Source: Polluticaenibacter yanchengensis
Lineage (GTDB): Bacteria > Bacteroidota > Bacteroidia > Chitinophagales > Chitinophagaceae
Direction of reading: 5' to 3'
Length of the DNA: 64,000 bases
NCBI GenBank assembly: GCA_027854065.1
Contig: JAQGEF010000004.1
Location: 186,001-250,000 of the forward strand
Within the stretch, counting starts at the first letter, position 1. The number at the start of each line of letters is the position of its first letter. A program made the translations under genes and the position numbers. The notes under the pieces were generated by a model. It did no database searches. It had not been told where the DNA came from and saw nothing but the letters and a program-made list of their open reading frames with translations. Shown one piece after another: positions 24,904 through 34,218 of the stretch.

Positions 24904-25794
24904 TTACAGCTTTTCATACACAGCTAAAATAGAATGATTCATCAAATTTAATGGTAGCATTTTAACGAACCATCTGCTAGTTTTATGAATAAAAGGGGCC
25001 AGTTCCCCGTTTCCAAACCATTTCTCCAGTTGTAGCTTATACACTGCGCTTTTCAATATTTTTGTAGGCGGCTGAGTTTCCAGGCTTATCAATTTAAGTC
25101 CAAATATTCCAGCTACAGCAGTTAATGATTTTTCATCCCAAAGTAACATGTGATGAGGAGGTGTATTTAACGTTTGATATTTATTTAATTTAAAAATTAA
25201 ACTGGAATTATTCGGCACAGTAATGATTAATTTACCTCCCTTTTTCAATGCTTTCACTGAGCTTTGAAACATTTCAACAATACCTTCTACGTGTTCAAAT
25301 AACTGAAAGGCTGCCACTACATCATATTCCTCCGCATTCTTCGAAGAATGGCTTTGAATTAACTCATTCAAAATATTCAGTCCTTTGTCCTGACCAAGTT
25401 TTACAGCTCTGGAACTAAGCTCTAAGCCAATGCAATTTTTTGTAACAGTTTGTATTTTGTTCAGGAAATGGCCTTCGCCACAGCCTATTTCTAAAACAGC
25501 ATCGTCTTTTTTTATATACTTTGAGGCTTCTTCAAAATCCCATTTGTCTTTGGGATAATATTCATTTTGAAAGTTGCTTAAATAATCATAGAATGCACCA
25601 TCTCCCGAAAGTCCAAAAGGATAATAATACCGCAAATGTGTATCGAGGCACTCATAGATGTTAATATTCTGTAATCCTTTAAAATAACCGGAAACGTCTA
25701 ATTTAAATTCCTTTTGATATTGTTCGATAATTTTTGAAACTTCCAAACTATCCGCTAATAATACGTTTCCTGATTGTGTAATGGGCGACTTCAT
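24904..25794 (-). CDS. Class I SAM-dependent methyltransferase
   Basis: 296 residues. The Rossmann motif I reads VLEIGCGEGHFL (about 99-110), followed by an acidic motif IIa (GLELSSRAV), VVAAFQLFEHVEGI (motif IV region) and LKKGGKLIITVPNN (motif V region). This is the Methyltransf_11/23-like layout seen in enzymes of cell-surface sugar, quinone or natural-product methylation. An N-terminal helical extension of about 85 residues (YFKGLQNINIYECLDTHLRY) resembles the segment found in methyltransferases near polysaccharide loci. It is monocistronic; the substrate is unknown. Confidence 0.85.
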   Translation of the reverse strand: MKSPITQSGNVLLADSLEVSKIIEQYQKEFKLDVSGYFKGLQNINIYECLDTHLRYYYPFGLSGDGAFYDYLSNFQNEYYPKDKWDFEEASKYIKKDDAVLEIGCGEGHFLNKIQTVTKNCIGLELSSRAVKLGQDKGLNILNELIQSHSSKNAEEYDVVAAFQLFEHVEGIVEMFQSSVKALKKGGKLIITVPNNSSLIFKLNKYQTLNTPPHHMLLWDEKSLTAVAGIFGLKLISLETQPPTKILKSAVYKLQLEKWFGNGELAPFIHKTSRWFVKMLPLNLMNHSILAVYEKL

Positions 25795-26030
25795 TGATGA
25801 TTTAATTTAAACATAGCAAAATAAAGGCAAATATTCAAGAACTGGTTATAATTGGAATTACAATGAGTTAATAGCATAAATCATTTCTGTTTGAATGTTA
25901 CATCACAAAAGCAGATTAACAACCAGATACAAGACCAATCGGGTAAATCTTAACAATACCACATTAAAATACAGTCAAACTGCGACCAATTAAGCACCTG
26001 GTAAATGTGTGATCTACACAATAGGAACTC

Positions 26031-26681
26031 CTATGCTCTTTTATTTATTAAAAACGGATTATGTTCCTTTTCCTCACCTATTGTGGTTGTAGGCCCGTGA
26101 CCAGGATAAACAACTGTATTGTCCGGCAAGGTTAAGAGTTCTGAATGTACCGTTCTTATTAAATCATCGTGGTTACAATAAGGCAGATCCGTTCTGCCAA
26201 TGCTATGGCGGAAAAGGGTATCACCGGCTATTACAAAGTTTTGCGCTGTATTGTAAAAGCAGACATGACCTGGCGCATGACCCGGCACAAACAGTACTTT
26301 CAAGATGTCTTCACCCAGCTTAATCTCATCCCCTTCCTTAATAAAATTAACTGCGCCATCATAATTATCATAACTCATGCCCCATCTTTCTGCACTCATG
26401 GCGGCACGTTCATATATAGGCATGTCTAACACATGAAAATGAGGGACCAGGTTATATGTTTTCGCCGCCCAATTCAAGCCTAAAACATGGTCAATATGTG
26501 TATGCGTGTTTAGAAGCTGTACCGGATTCAGATTGTTTTTCTTAATAAACCCTTCTACAAAAACTTTCTCGTTGTGGGAATAAACACCGGGATCGATAAT
26601 GGCACATTCACCGTTTTCCGTACTTAAAATGATTGTATTTTCCTGAACAGGGTTTAAAGTAAAAACATCAATTTTCAACAT
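26031..26681 (-). CDS. MBL-fold metallo-hydrolase, glyoxalase II-like
   Basis: 216 residues. The metallo-beta-lactamase motif THTHIDH (59-65, ligands H60, H62, D64, H65) is intact, with later ligands in PGHAPGH (about 134-140), AGDTLF (about 152-157) and YPGHGPTT (about 197-204). This pattern binds two metals and matches the YcbL/glyoxalase II-like hydrolases that cleave thioesters such as S-lactoylglutathione analogues. It is the second gene of a pair, 10 nt after the lipid kinase. The exact substrate is not readable. Confidence 0.9.
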   Translation of the reverse strand: MLKIDVFTLNPVQENTIILSTENGECAIIDPGVYSHNEKVFVEGFIKKNNLNPVQLLNTHTHIDHVLGLNWAAKTYNLVPHFHVLDMPIYERAAMSAERWGMSYDNYDGAVNFIKEGDEIKLGEDILKVLFVPGHAPGHVCFYNTAQNFVIAGDTLFRHSIGRTDLPYCNHDDLIRTVHSELLTLPDNTVVYPGHGPTTTIGEEKEHNPFLINKRA

Positions 26682-26691
26682 AAGTTTTCGT

Positions 26692-27591
26692 TTAAGGAAC
26701 CAACATTTTAAAAGCCTTTGGCAATATCTTAATGTTCAATTCCGATTCCGTTTCAACAGGGTCACCATCAATATGGAAAGGTGCCAACTGGTGATTAATA
26801 ATTTTTAAAGATGCGGTCTGTAAATAAATAATATTTTTCTTGCCGACATCTTCCGCCAAATTAAACAATTTATTGTTACCACGTACTTGTTTTAGTATTG
26901 CTAATGGCATTCCTGCTTTCGGCATTTTTTGTACGATCACGATATCTAACAAACCGTCTGTCAAACTTGCCAGCGGCGCAATAGTCATATTGTTGCCAAA
27001 CTGGTTGCTATTGGCCACGCTTATAAAAAAGGCATCTGAAAAAAAACGGAACCCTTCCAGCTCTATTTCAAACTGGTACGGATGTGCTTTAAAAAACTGT
27101 ATTAAGGTTTGCTTGGTGTAGTTATACAAACCACGTTTAGTACCATTTGCAAAGCGCTGTGCTACTGCCGCATCTAAACCAATGCCGCTAAGCATACAAC
27201 TGAAATGGTTGTTTACAAAAAAAGCATCTGTCAGTTGTACGTTTCCTTTCTCAATTATCTGGAATGCTTCACGTGGCTTCATGGGAATGCCGGCACCACG
27301 CGATAGACCATTGCCACTGCCTACCGGAATTATACCAAAGTTGATACCTAAATGCCTCAACCCGTTTATAACCATGTTTACAGTGCCGTCACCGCCACAT
27401 ATAATAACATCTGTAAATTTACTTTTAAGGATATAATCACTCAACGAGTCCATATCCATCTGGGGCTCCGTATGAATGATCGTATGTACGTATTTTTTCT
27501 CTTCACAAACCGTTTTAATGAATGACTCTAACCCGCCTTTCGTTCTTGTACCTGATATTGGATTTACTATAAATAAAAAATTTCTATTCAT
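26692..27591 (-). CDS. Diacylglycerol kinase-family lipid kinase (YegS/DgkB-like)
   Basis: 299 residues. The catalytic-domain start FIVNPISGTRTKGG (about 7-20) and the nucleotide-binding GGDGTVN (66-72) are diagnostic, followed by GIIPVGSGNGLSRGAGIP. The C-terminal beta-sandwich has LTDGLLDIVIV and FHIDGDPVE. These enzymes phosphorylate diacylglycerol, sphingoid or related lipids at the membrane from ATP, feeding phosphatidate back to phospholipid synthesis. It is the first gene of a two-gene minus-strand operon with the MBL hydrolase. Confidence 0.92.
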   Translation of the reverse strand: MNRNFLFIVNPISGTRTKGGLESFIKTVCEEKKYVHTIIHTEPQMDMDSLSDYILKSKFTDVIICGGDGTVNMVINGLRHLGINFGIIPVGSGNGLSRGAGIPMKPREAFQIIEKGNVQLTDAFFVNNHFSCMLSGIGLDAAVAQRFANGTKRGLYNYTKQTLIQFFKAHPYQFEIELEGFRFFSDAFFISVANSNQFGNNMTIAPLASLTDGLLDIVIVQKMPKAGMPLAILKQVRGNNKLFNLAEDVGKKNIIYLQTASLKIINHQLAPFHIDGDPVETESELNIKILPKAFKMLVP

Positions 27592-27808
27592 CTTTTTTGC
27601 TATGAGAATTCGTTTTCACTACTCTAAAATACTATTTCTGCCTGTCTGCAGTTCACATTCCAAATAGTAGATATCTAAACAATCGCGTCGAAGTTAAAAA
27701 ATCAAACAGCATTTTTAGGTTTGCCGGTATTTTTTTACAATAATCTTACCAATATATACCTTTTCATTAAAATTTGGCACTGGTATTTTTAATAGATGAT
27801 AGTTCTGT

Positions 27809-27816
27809 TACATTTG
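27809..27816 (+). promoter_or_regulatory. Candidate -7 box of gcvT
   Basis: TACATTTG is an exact TAnnTTTG match followed by CATT, 42 nt before the gcvT start. A properly spaced -33 TTG is not obvious. Confidence 0.5.
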
Positions 27817-27858
27817 CATTATTACATGCTTTGTTATTATTAATCATTTTATTCAATT

Positions 27859-28944
27859 ATGCTAAATACTCCTTTTACCAATATCCATATTGGTCTTGGT
27901 GCAAAAATGGCCGAATTTGCCGGCTACAATATGCCTATCAGTTACACAGGCATCAACGATGAGCACGCTACAGTAAGAAACAACGTTGGCGTATTCGATG
28001 TAAGCCACATGGGCGAATTTATTTTAAAAGGACCGGATGCATTGGAGTTAATTCAAAGGGTAACGTCTAACGACGCTTCCAAGCTTACGGCGGGAAAAGC
28101 TCAGTATAGCTGTTTTCCGAACAATAATAACGGTATTGTAGATGACCTGATCGTTTATTGCATAGAGCCAAACAACCAGTATATGCTGGTGGTGAATGCC
28201 AGCAATATCCAAAAGGATTGGGATTGGGTATCTGCTCATAATACCAACAATGTAGAAATGCACAACATCTCTGCTAAAACCGCTTTACTGGCGATCCAGG
28301 GCCCGAACGCCTGCAAAATGATGCAACCCTTAACTGATGTAGATATTCTTAACTTACAATATTACACATTTGCCAAAGGCACATTTGCCGGTGTGGATAA
28401 TGTATTAATAAGCGCAACAGGTTATACAGGCAGCGGCGGTATTGAAATCTATTTTGAAGATAAGGATGGTAATGCTGAAAAGATCTGGAATAAGATTTTT
28501 GAAGTAGGAGGCCCGCAAGGGATGAAGCCAATTGGTTTAGGTGCCCGCGATACACTTCGCTTAGAAATGGGCTATTGCCTGTATGGCAATGATATTGATG
28601 ACACAACAAATCCCATTGAAGCTGGTCTTGGATGGATCACAAAATTCACCAAAGATTTCGTAAATGCAGAAGCCATCAAAGCCATTAAAGCAGAAGGACC
28701 AAAGCGCAAGCTGGTTGGGTTTGAAATGATTGACAAAGGAATTCCCCGCCACGGTTATATTATTAAGGATGCCGGTGGCAATGAAATTGGTGTGGTTACC
28801 AGCGGTACGCAGGCCCCAAGCCTCAATAAAGCTGTCGGACTGGGTTATGTAGCTACAGAACTATCTGCTATTGATAGTGAAATATTCATTGATGTCCGCG
28901 GTCGCCTGCTAAAAGCTAAAGTAGCGAAAGCGCCATTTGCATAA
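27859..28944 (+). CDS. gcvT: Aminomethyltransferase (glycine cleavage T protein)
   Basis: 361 residues, the full family length. N-terminal [20 protein letters not shown], then [34 protein letters not shown] and a C-terminal barrel (about 280-360) with [18 protein letters not shown] protein transfers the aminomethyl carbon from lipoylated H protein to tetrahydrofolate, releasing ammonia and giving 5,10-methylene-THF, in the cytosol. gcvH and gcvP are not beside it in this window, so the cleavage system is scattered, as is usual in Bacteroidota. It has its own promoter and terminator. Confidence 0.97.
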   Translation: MLNTPFTNIHIGLGAKMAEFAGYNMPISYTGINDEHATVRNNVGVFDVSHMGEFILKGPDALELIQRVTSNDASKLTAGKAQYSCFPNNNNGIVDDLIVYCIEPNNQYMLVVNASNIQKDWDWVSAHNTNNVEMHNISAKTALLAIQGPNACKMMQPLTDVDILNLQYYTFAKGTFAGVDNVLISATGYTGSGGIEIYFEDKDGNAEKIWNKIFEVGGPQGMKPIGLGARDTLRLEMGYCLYGNDIDDTTNPIEAGLGWITKFTKDFVNAEAIKAIKAEGPKRKLVGFEMIDKGIPRHGYIIKDAGGNEIGVVTSGTQAPSLNKAVGLGYVATELSAIDSEIFIDVRGRLLKAKVAKAPFA

Positions 28945-28960
28945 CAAAACAAATTGACAG

Positions 28961-28991
28961 AAAAGGAGAACACAAAATGTTCTCCTTTTTA
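28961..28991 (+). terminator. Terminator of gcvT
   Basis: AAAAGGAGAACA (28961-28972) pairs with TGTTCTCCTTTT (28978-28989) around a 5-nt loop and continues into a T-run. It lies 16 nt after the gcvT stop. Confidence 0.85.
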
Positions 28992-29020
28992 TATTCCTTT
29001 ACATTAATAAAAGTTATCTG

Positions 29021-29130
29021 TTTGGGGCTGTCATCATCTATTATTCTGCTGAACTTTTGTCCCGGCTACTCTGGGCTCGCTTACGCTCGGTACTCCTGCG
29101 TCGTACCAGGCCCGGCGTATCCGGCAGCCC
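29021..29130 (+). repeat. Dispersed GGGGCT element, copy 3 (forward, short type)
   Basis: TTTGGGGCTGTC (29021-29032) through CGGCAGCCC. The conserved hairpin is GGTAC-TCCTGCGTC-GTACC (29089-29107). There is no extra hairpin. It is in the gap between convergent genes, about 30 nt beyond the gcvT terminator. The terminal GGGCTG and CAGCCC are complementary. The open frame 28977-29159 is a repeat by-product. Confidence 0.88.
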
Positions 29131-29246
29131 GTCATCAGTTGAACATTTATCACCGGTAATCAATTTTACCTCCGGCATATTCAACACTCTCAGATGTACG
29201 TTTTCTTTATTTTACTGTGTAGTTCTGTAAATCCTATATAAATTTA

Positions 29247-29453
29247 TTAATTTAAGAGTTCATCAACCAATTGAAAATGCTGTTGATTAATTTTAAGATA
29301 GTATTTCTTATTTTGAGTCACTTCTTCAAAAATCAGGTTCATTTGAGTATCATCTTCTGCAATAAAAGCATCAATATTCTGCTCTTTTAAATATTCTACA
29401 AAAGTTTCCGCATCATTCAGATCTGTAAAAACTTTGTACACGCTATATGTCAT
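29247..29453 (-). CDS. Small DUF2007-like protein
   Basis: 68 residues, no signal peptide or membrane segment. The sequence (YSVYKVFTDLNDAETFVEYLKEQ, then NIDAFIAEDD) has the beta-alpha-beta shape of DUF2007/putative signal-transducing domains, in which a helix is followed by a strand carrying acidic residues. The ending (QHFQLVDELL) is a helix. It lies alone on the minus strand between a repeat copy and the terminator of the next gene. Coding likelihood is good from amino-acid composition; the function is unknown and the family match tentative. Confidence 0.6.
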   Translation of the reverse strand: MTYSVYKVFTDLNDAETFVEYLKEQNIDAFIAEDDTQMNLIFEEVTQNKKYYLKINQQHFQLVDELLN

Positions 29454-29568
29454 TACCAGTTTTTATCATCAAATATAAAGAATTAACTGTCAACAAATTT
29501 ACTCAAACGCGGCTCATGTATCTTCAGGTAAAAGGTTGGCAGACTCTTTCTTTATTAAATAAAATATT

Positions 29569-29605
29569 AACGGGATGAAGCATCTTTCCTTGGCTTCATC
29601 CCGTT
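29569..29605 (-). terminator. Terminator of the sigma/beta-barrel operon
   Basis: AACGGGATGAAGC (29569-29581) pairs with GCTTCATCCCGTT (29593-29605), loop 11 nt. On the minus strand it is followed by an A/T-rich tail (complement of TAAAATATT). It lies 40 nt past the stop at 29645. Confidence 0.8.
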
Positions 29606-29644
29606 GTTTGTTTCAGTAATTCACGGTAGCATCAATAGAGCCGG

Positions 29645-31258
29645 TTACTTTTTATTCAACCGGATATTTGTACCAAACATGATGCCTATACGCTCCAGGC
29701 TTTTAGTATTCAGAAATACACCGTCTTTCATTTGTACCAGGTTCATTCTCGCATTTGGCTCAATATACACGCCTACTCTTTGCCATATATTATAGCTCAA
29801 TCTCAATCCCAGATGTCCGTCCAAACCAATTCCTTTCACATTATTCAATTGCCTGGCACCTTCCGGGAATATACTTTGCACCTCACCTGTTAAGCTGTTT
29901 TGGTACATCATATAGTTGAAGTATAAACCACCGTTCAGACTAAATGTCCATTTATTTTTTGAGAGGATCATGTACTCCGCAAACACGGGAATTGAATAGA
30001 TATATGAAGCATTTTCTGCTCTTATTTTTCTCGTGCCTGTCACTACCTGATACAATGTGTCCTTGTACAGCCCGGTACCGCTGCTGTTTAACCTGTCAAC
30101 AATATAAGCCATCGTAGTAGAGTCTTTGCCACGTATACTTATTTTTTCATGTAATTGAGAGTAGCTAAACCCGGCACCGAGTTTTAAATTCCTGCCAAAC
30201 TGTTTTTTAATCATAATACCGGCACTAAACCCGGAGTGGATATTCGTTTGCACCTCATCCGATATAAACTTAGATTTGAGTATAGGATTATTGAACTCCC
30301 TGTTTATTCTTAACAACCCGTTATCCCTGGTTAATGTATTGTATAAACTAAAGTTTGCTTCTAAATACATGGATTTGGACTGTTTCTCCTTCGCTTCAAT
30401 GCGTATAACCGGTTCTTCTTCGTTCACAGAAGTATCGGCACTTAAAGCCTCTTTAAATGTGGCAATACCGGAATTGCTATTTTGAGTATTTGTATTTAAA
30501 TCCTGATGGGTACTATCAACATTTGCCTGTAAAATTTCAGGATATACTGGTTCAGAGAGCGCTTCTGCAGACTTTATTTCTTTGTATGACAACGGCTCTC
30601 CAATATTACCTTTACTGATTGAGTTATCTGACAGCTTTTGTTTATCATTTGCCAGGTCTCTGTCTTTAGACTGATCAAGGAAAACTGCTTTATCGCTGTT
30701 ATTTTTATGATACCTTTTCCTGGAAAACCTGGCCGTATTGTTTACAGGATTATTTTTATAATAGTTAACATTATCTCTTTTTCCCTTTGCTGAAATGCTA
30801 TTATCCTTATTAAATGTCATTGGAGATGGTTCGATCTCACTTCCGCTCTGTTGGCGTTTTTCTTGCCCGGAAACTAAGCTTTCGCTCGATTTATCCCCAT
30901 CTTCAGCGGCAATACTATTTTCCCGGTGTTTATTTTCGGGCACTGAATTATTGATATTTTGTTCATGGCTTTCAAAGCTACTGTTTTCGCTTTCAGCATC
31001 CGGCATATTAGCAGGTACATAACTGTCCATACCCGATACATTTGCAGTGGCGGTCATTGTCCCTTTTTTGAGGTCATACAGCCAGAAAACGGAAGCGCCT
31101 ATTACTGCCACCGTTGGTATTAAAAACCACCAAAAGCCTATCCGTTTCTTTTTCTTTTTTTGCAGATGAATTCTTTCCCACATATCAGCAGGTACATCAG
31201 CATCAAAATTCAACGCTTTATTTTTTATCAATTCGTCAAATAAATTATTCTGACTCAT
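29645..31258 (-). CDS. Membrane-anchored outer-membrane beta-barrel-like protein downstream of an ECF sigma gene
   Basis: 537 residues. Residues 1-38 are cytoplasmic-like (NLFDELIKNKALNFD, then a KKKKKR stop-transfer). One membrane helix follows at about 40-62 (FWWFLIPTVAVIGASVFWLY). Residues about 65-290 are low-complexity, rich in Ser, Asn, Glu and Lys. Residues about 300-537 are alternating beta strands resembling a PorT-like outer-membrane barrel (LGLRLSYNIWQRVGVYIEPN), ending IRLNKK rather than in an aromatic. Such chimeras follow ECF sigma genes in Chitinophagaceae; here the start overlaps the sigma gene by 4 nt. It could span the envelope or act as a regulator of the sigma factor, an inference from context. 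Confidence 0.7.
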   Translation of the reverse strand: MSQNNLFDELIKNKALNFDADVPADMWERIHLQKKKKKRIGFWWFLIPTVAVIGASVFWLYDLKKGTMTATANVSGMDSYVPANMPDAESENSSFESHEQNINNSVPENKHRENSIAAEDGDKSSESLVSGQEKRQQSGSEIEPSPMTFNKDNSISAKGKRDNVNYYKNNPVNNTARFSRKRYHKNNSDKAVFLDQSKDRDLANDKQKLSDNSISKGNIGEPLSYKEIKSAEALSEPVYPEILQANVDSTHQDLNTNTQNSNSGIATFKEALSADTSVNEEEPVIRIEAKEKQSKSMYLEANFSLYNTLTRDNGLLRINREFNNPILKSKFISDEVQTNIHSGFSAGIMIKKQFGRNLKLGAGFSYSQLHEKISIRGKDSTTMAYIVDRLNSSGTGLYKDTLYQVVTGTRKIRAENASYIYSIPVFAEYMILSKNKWTFSLNGGLYFNYMMYQNSLTGEVQSIFPEGARQLNNVKGIGLDGHLGLRLSYNIWQRVGVYIEPNARMNLVQMKDGVFLNTKSLERIGIMFGTNIRLNKK

Positions 31259-31791
31259 ACTGCAACTGCTTTTTGCTGGTTAATAATTTTTTCCTGTAAC
31301 ATCTTCCTGGCTTTTACTAACTGGCTCCTGGAGGTGGACGCTTTTATGGATAACATTTCTGCAATTTCATCATGTGAATAGCCTTCAATTGCATAAAGGT
31401 TAAATACGATCCGGTATCCATCCGGTAAGGTACTGATAAGTTTTATTATTTCGCCTTCACTCATTTTTTGTAATGCGCCGGAAGGTTCGGTAAATTCTAT
31501 TTCATTCTGCCCGATTTCCACAAACTGCATTTTAATCTTTGACAATTCCCTGATGGCAATGCTACTAAATACCCGCCGCATCCAGCCTTCAAAACTGCCT
31601 TCTGCTTTGTATTGATGAATGCATTCAAATACCCGGATAAAGCCCATTTGCAGGAAGTCTTCTGCCTGGTGGCTGTCCCTGGCATAACGCAAACAGGTTG
31701 CCATCATTTTTGCGGCAAATTGTTTGAATAGCATATGCTGACATGCTTCCTTCTTTTTTATGCATCCTTTTATGATTTCCTGTTCAGTCAA
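31255..31791 (-). CDS. ECF-type RNA polymerase sigma factor
   Basis: 178 residues. Region 2 (about 20-88) includes FLQMGFIRVFECIHQY with the -10-binding helix, and region 4 (about 115-170) includes LPDGYRIVFNLYAIEGYSHD and EIAEMLSIKASTSRSQLVKARK, the helix-turn-helix for the -35/-33 element. Signal input should come from the membrane protein whose gene overlaps it by four bases (ATGA); no FecR-like anti-sigma is encoded here. Operon order sigma then membrane protein, ending at the 29569-29605 terminator. Confidence 0.93.
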   Translation of the reverse strand: MTEQEIIKGCIKKKEACQHMLFKQFAAKMMATCLRYARDSHQAEDFLQMGFIRVFECIHQYKAEGSFEGWMRRVFSSIAIRELSKIKMQFVEIGQNEIEFTEPSGALQKMSEGEIIKLISTLPDGYRIVFNLYAIEGYSHDEIAEMLSIKASTSRSQLVKARKMLQEKIINQQKAVAV

Positions 31792-31824
31792 TGTCGTTAA
31801 TTTTACTTACCATTTTAAAGGGTA

Positions 31825-31852
31825 GCAGGCAGTTTATAATAAAACAGCCTGC
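31825..31852 (-). terminator. Candidate terminator of the carboxypeptidase-regulatory lipoprotein gene
   Basis: GCAGGC (31825-31830) pairs with GCCTGC (31847-31852), and the intervening TTT/AAA can extend the stem. It is 33 nt past the stop at 31885. The T-run on the minus strand is weak. Confidence 0.45.
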
Positions 31853-31884
31853 CACTTTTACTCTTTAAGTATTCAGCACATTCG

Positions 31885-33723
31885 TTAGTTCAATCGTTTT
31901 GCCCGGAAAGTTCCGCTTACCTGCTTAGGTGTCGTTCCCATCTGGCCTGCTATCCAATCGTAAAAAACACCGTTAAAACTACCTGTAATAAATTCCCCGA
32001 CATTTCCAAATTCTGTAATTGTAAACGGTACTTTTGTTTTTGCTAATAACCGTTTATCGTCGGCACCACCATTTCCAGTACCACTTAAGAATATTTCCTC
32101 AATATAATTGGCATTGCTTGCGCTGGATTTTCCTACAAACTGGAAGGAGAATGTCACATTCGTTGCATTAATATCTCCCACAACAATTGTTGTAAAGTTA
32201 AGGTCCACGCTATCAGGATGGGTACTCAGATGATGAAATGCAAGCGTATATTTGGATGGTTCTGTGGCTTCCATTATTTTTTGTCCGTCTACAGTCAGGA
32301 GCAGGCTGCTTATAGCACTTACTGCACAAACTTTAACTTCTCCCAGATCGTTGGTCCCTAAGTTGAAGGTCTTTGTTATTGCCTGCGACTGTGTATTGGT
32401 ACCTGAATTGACAACAATGTAATTCACTGCTGATTGTGCGCATAATAATCCTGTAAACTGAATAACCCCATTGGTAATCGGTATGCGGTTATAGAAGCCT
32501 TGCCCAAATGTTTGAATGTAGCCGTTTGTTACAGGTGCATTATTACAATCAACCGCTGTTCCTTTTATTAAAACGCTCCACTGCTCTACACTTCCTACAA
32601 TGGTACCCAAATCGATATTTTGATTGTAAGTAGTAAAGTTGGTGTAATTAGTGGTTTGGTTGGCACATATTGCATAGCCTCCTCCTACTTTCAGCACCAG
32701 GTTCCTGTTTGCCGGTATATAACCGCTTACATAACCGTTGTTATCTGTGAAACCATATTTGAAATAATAAGGATTATCCCGCGGACCTACAGCAACACCG
32801 CCGCCTGCGATAGGATTTAATAAACGATCGACAATCTGTGCTTCGAAGCTGACCAGCGGCAGGTTATCTGAACTCTGCCAGAATGAAAAATGGCTGACTT
32901 TGCCTACATAATTATTACCCGATCTTGTAAGCTTTCCTTCCTGTTTCCATAAACCGGTTGTGAAGTCAAGAGAAGACAAAACTGCTTCCGGCCTGGCCGC
33001 ACTTAGTTTTATTGAAGGGATCGGGATTGTAATTGCAGCTTGTTTGCCTGATGCGATTTGCAATTGTTCCCCTGATGTACTTTTTAATTCCACGCCGAGT
33101 ACGCCAAAAGATTCGGTAAACTTCAGGTAACCGTTCTCATCCAGGCCAATTTGCCCACCAGGTATATCCAATAAATTATTAGCGGTTTCTGCAGGGTTAA
33201 TATATGTCATGGATACGGCAACCGATCCGCTATATGTTGCATTAGTGGCTTTATTTACAATGCTGTTGGGCTCGAATACCACCTGGCTGCCGTCGCTTAA
33301 CTTTATGGTACCCCCATTCACGGCATTGAAACTGCCTGCAGCTTCATCCTTTTGCAACTGGAAGCGGACCGTTGCTGCACGTGTTGTAACCGGTTTGAAT
33401 GATTTTAATGTTGTGATATACCCGTTATAACTGACGGTAACAAAGCCAACTGCTTCGGGTAAAGAAATATTGTCGAAACTGAAATAGCCAAACCTGTCCG
33501 TAAGGGTTTGACTTGTTCCGGATTTTACAATAGCATTGGCAATTGGTTCTCCGGTACTATTAAACACATAGCCGTTGACGTTTGTCCGGATCGTTTTGCC
33601 CAGGTCGGGTTTGAAAGCATTTTCATCCGGATTATATTCTTCACTTGATATCATTTTCTGGCAACTGAAAAAAGCCAGGGTGATAAAAATGAATGCAATT
33701 AATTTTGTTATATTTTTTTTCAT
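31885..33723 (-). CDS. Lipoprotein with carboxypeptidase-regulatory-like domain
   Basis: 612 residues. The lipobox FFSC places the lipidated cysteine at residue 21. Residues about 45-130 form a carboxypeptidase-D regulatory-like beta-sandwich (NGYVFNSTGEPIANAIVKSG, then DRFGYFSFDNISLP). The remaining sequence is beta-rich, with a second sandwich-like repeat near 295-350 (QIVDRLLNPIAGGGVAVGP) and near 385-440 (IKGTAVDCNNAPVTNG). Probably outer-membrane anchored and surface or periplasm exposed, perhaps adhesive; no catalytic motif is seen. It is its own transcription unit on the minus strand. Confidence 0.72.
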   Translation of the reverse strand: MKKNITKLIAFIFITLAFFSCQKMISSEEYNPDENAFKPDLGKTIRTNVNGYVFNSTGEPIANAIVKSGTSQTLTDRFGYFSFDNISLPEAVGFVTVSYNGYITTLKSFKPVTTRAATVRFQLQKDEAAGSFNAVNGGTIKLSDGSQVVFEPNSIVNKATNATYSGSVAVSMTYINPAETANNLLDIPGGQIGLDENGYLKFTESFGVLGVELKSTSGEQLQIASGKQAAITIPIPSIKLSAARPEAVLSSLDFTTGLWKQEGKLTRSGNNYVGKVSHFSFWQSSDNLPLVSFEAQIVDRLLNPIAGGGVAVGPRDNPYYFKYGFTDNNGYVSGYIPANRNLVLKVGGGYAICANQTTNYTNFTTYNQNIDLGTIVGSVEQWSVLIKGTAVDCNNAPVTNGYIQTFGQGFYNRIPITNGVIQFTGLLCAQSAVNYIVVNSGTNTQSQAITKTFNLGTNDLGEVKVCAVSAISSLLLTVDGQKIMEATEPSKYTLAFHHLSTHPDSVDLNFTTIVVGDINATNVTFSFQFVGKSSASNANYIEEIFLSGTGNGGADDKRLLAKTKVPFTITEFGNVGEFITGSFNGVFYDWIAGQMGTTPKQVSGTFRAKRLN

Positions 33724-33960
33724 TTAATGTTATATTTAAAATCATTCAAAAGGAACATGCATGTTTGGCTTTTGATGCTTTTATGTTATAGTATTTTGTT
33801 GCTTAGCCGACTATAACAATAGATACCGTCTTTTGAAGTTTTGCTGCCTGTAAAATTAAATCTATCTGAAATATTTACTCCATGAGATGATTTCGGGTGA
33901 TACCCCTTCAATTTATTTAATACGTCGCGATGCTGTATAATAGTATGTCAAATGGTGAGT
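33724..33960. other. Divergent intergenic spacer
   Basis: About 240 bp between a minus-strand start and repeat copy 4. GTTATAGT (33785-33792) and ACTATAAC (33810-33817) form an 8-bp dyad, a possible operator for the lipoprotein gene. No gene is seen. Confidence 0.35.
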
Positions 33961-34122
33961 GGCTGCGGCAGGCGTTGGTGCCGACGAAGGAGGCAGTGTA
34001 TTTTTGCAGGATAAAACTGAGCGATGGAACCCTGTGAACCGCTCCTGCAAAATACACCGAGCGTAGCGGAGCCATAAGCATGCCGGACCGAAGCTGAATA
34101 TTGTACTAAAGCTGACAGCCCC
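33961..34122 (-). repeat. Dispersed GGGGCT element, copy 4 (reverse, long-hairpin type)
   Basis: Plus-strand limits GGCTGCGG and ACAGCCCC. The conserved hairpin is TGCC-GACGAAGGA-GGCA (33979-33995). The neighbouring long inverted repeat is GTGTATTTTTGCAGGA (33996-34011) with TCCTGCAAAATACAC (34043-34057), one A shorter. Same type as copy 2, but the enclosed ~31 nt differ completely. This copy lies between divergent genes, so it is not simply a 3'-end feature. Confidence 0.85.
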
Positions 34123-34218
34123 TAAAAAAACAAGCGCCTTAACCTTAGCCTAACTTTTTTATAATAATTCTTAAGTACTTTAGCAGAATATATTTTTACA
34201 ATCATAATAACGATATCA

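Noticed and set aside
28977..29159. 60-codon open frame after gcvT
   Set aside because: Starts in the gcvT terminator hairpin and ends in repeat copy 3.
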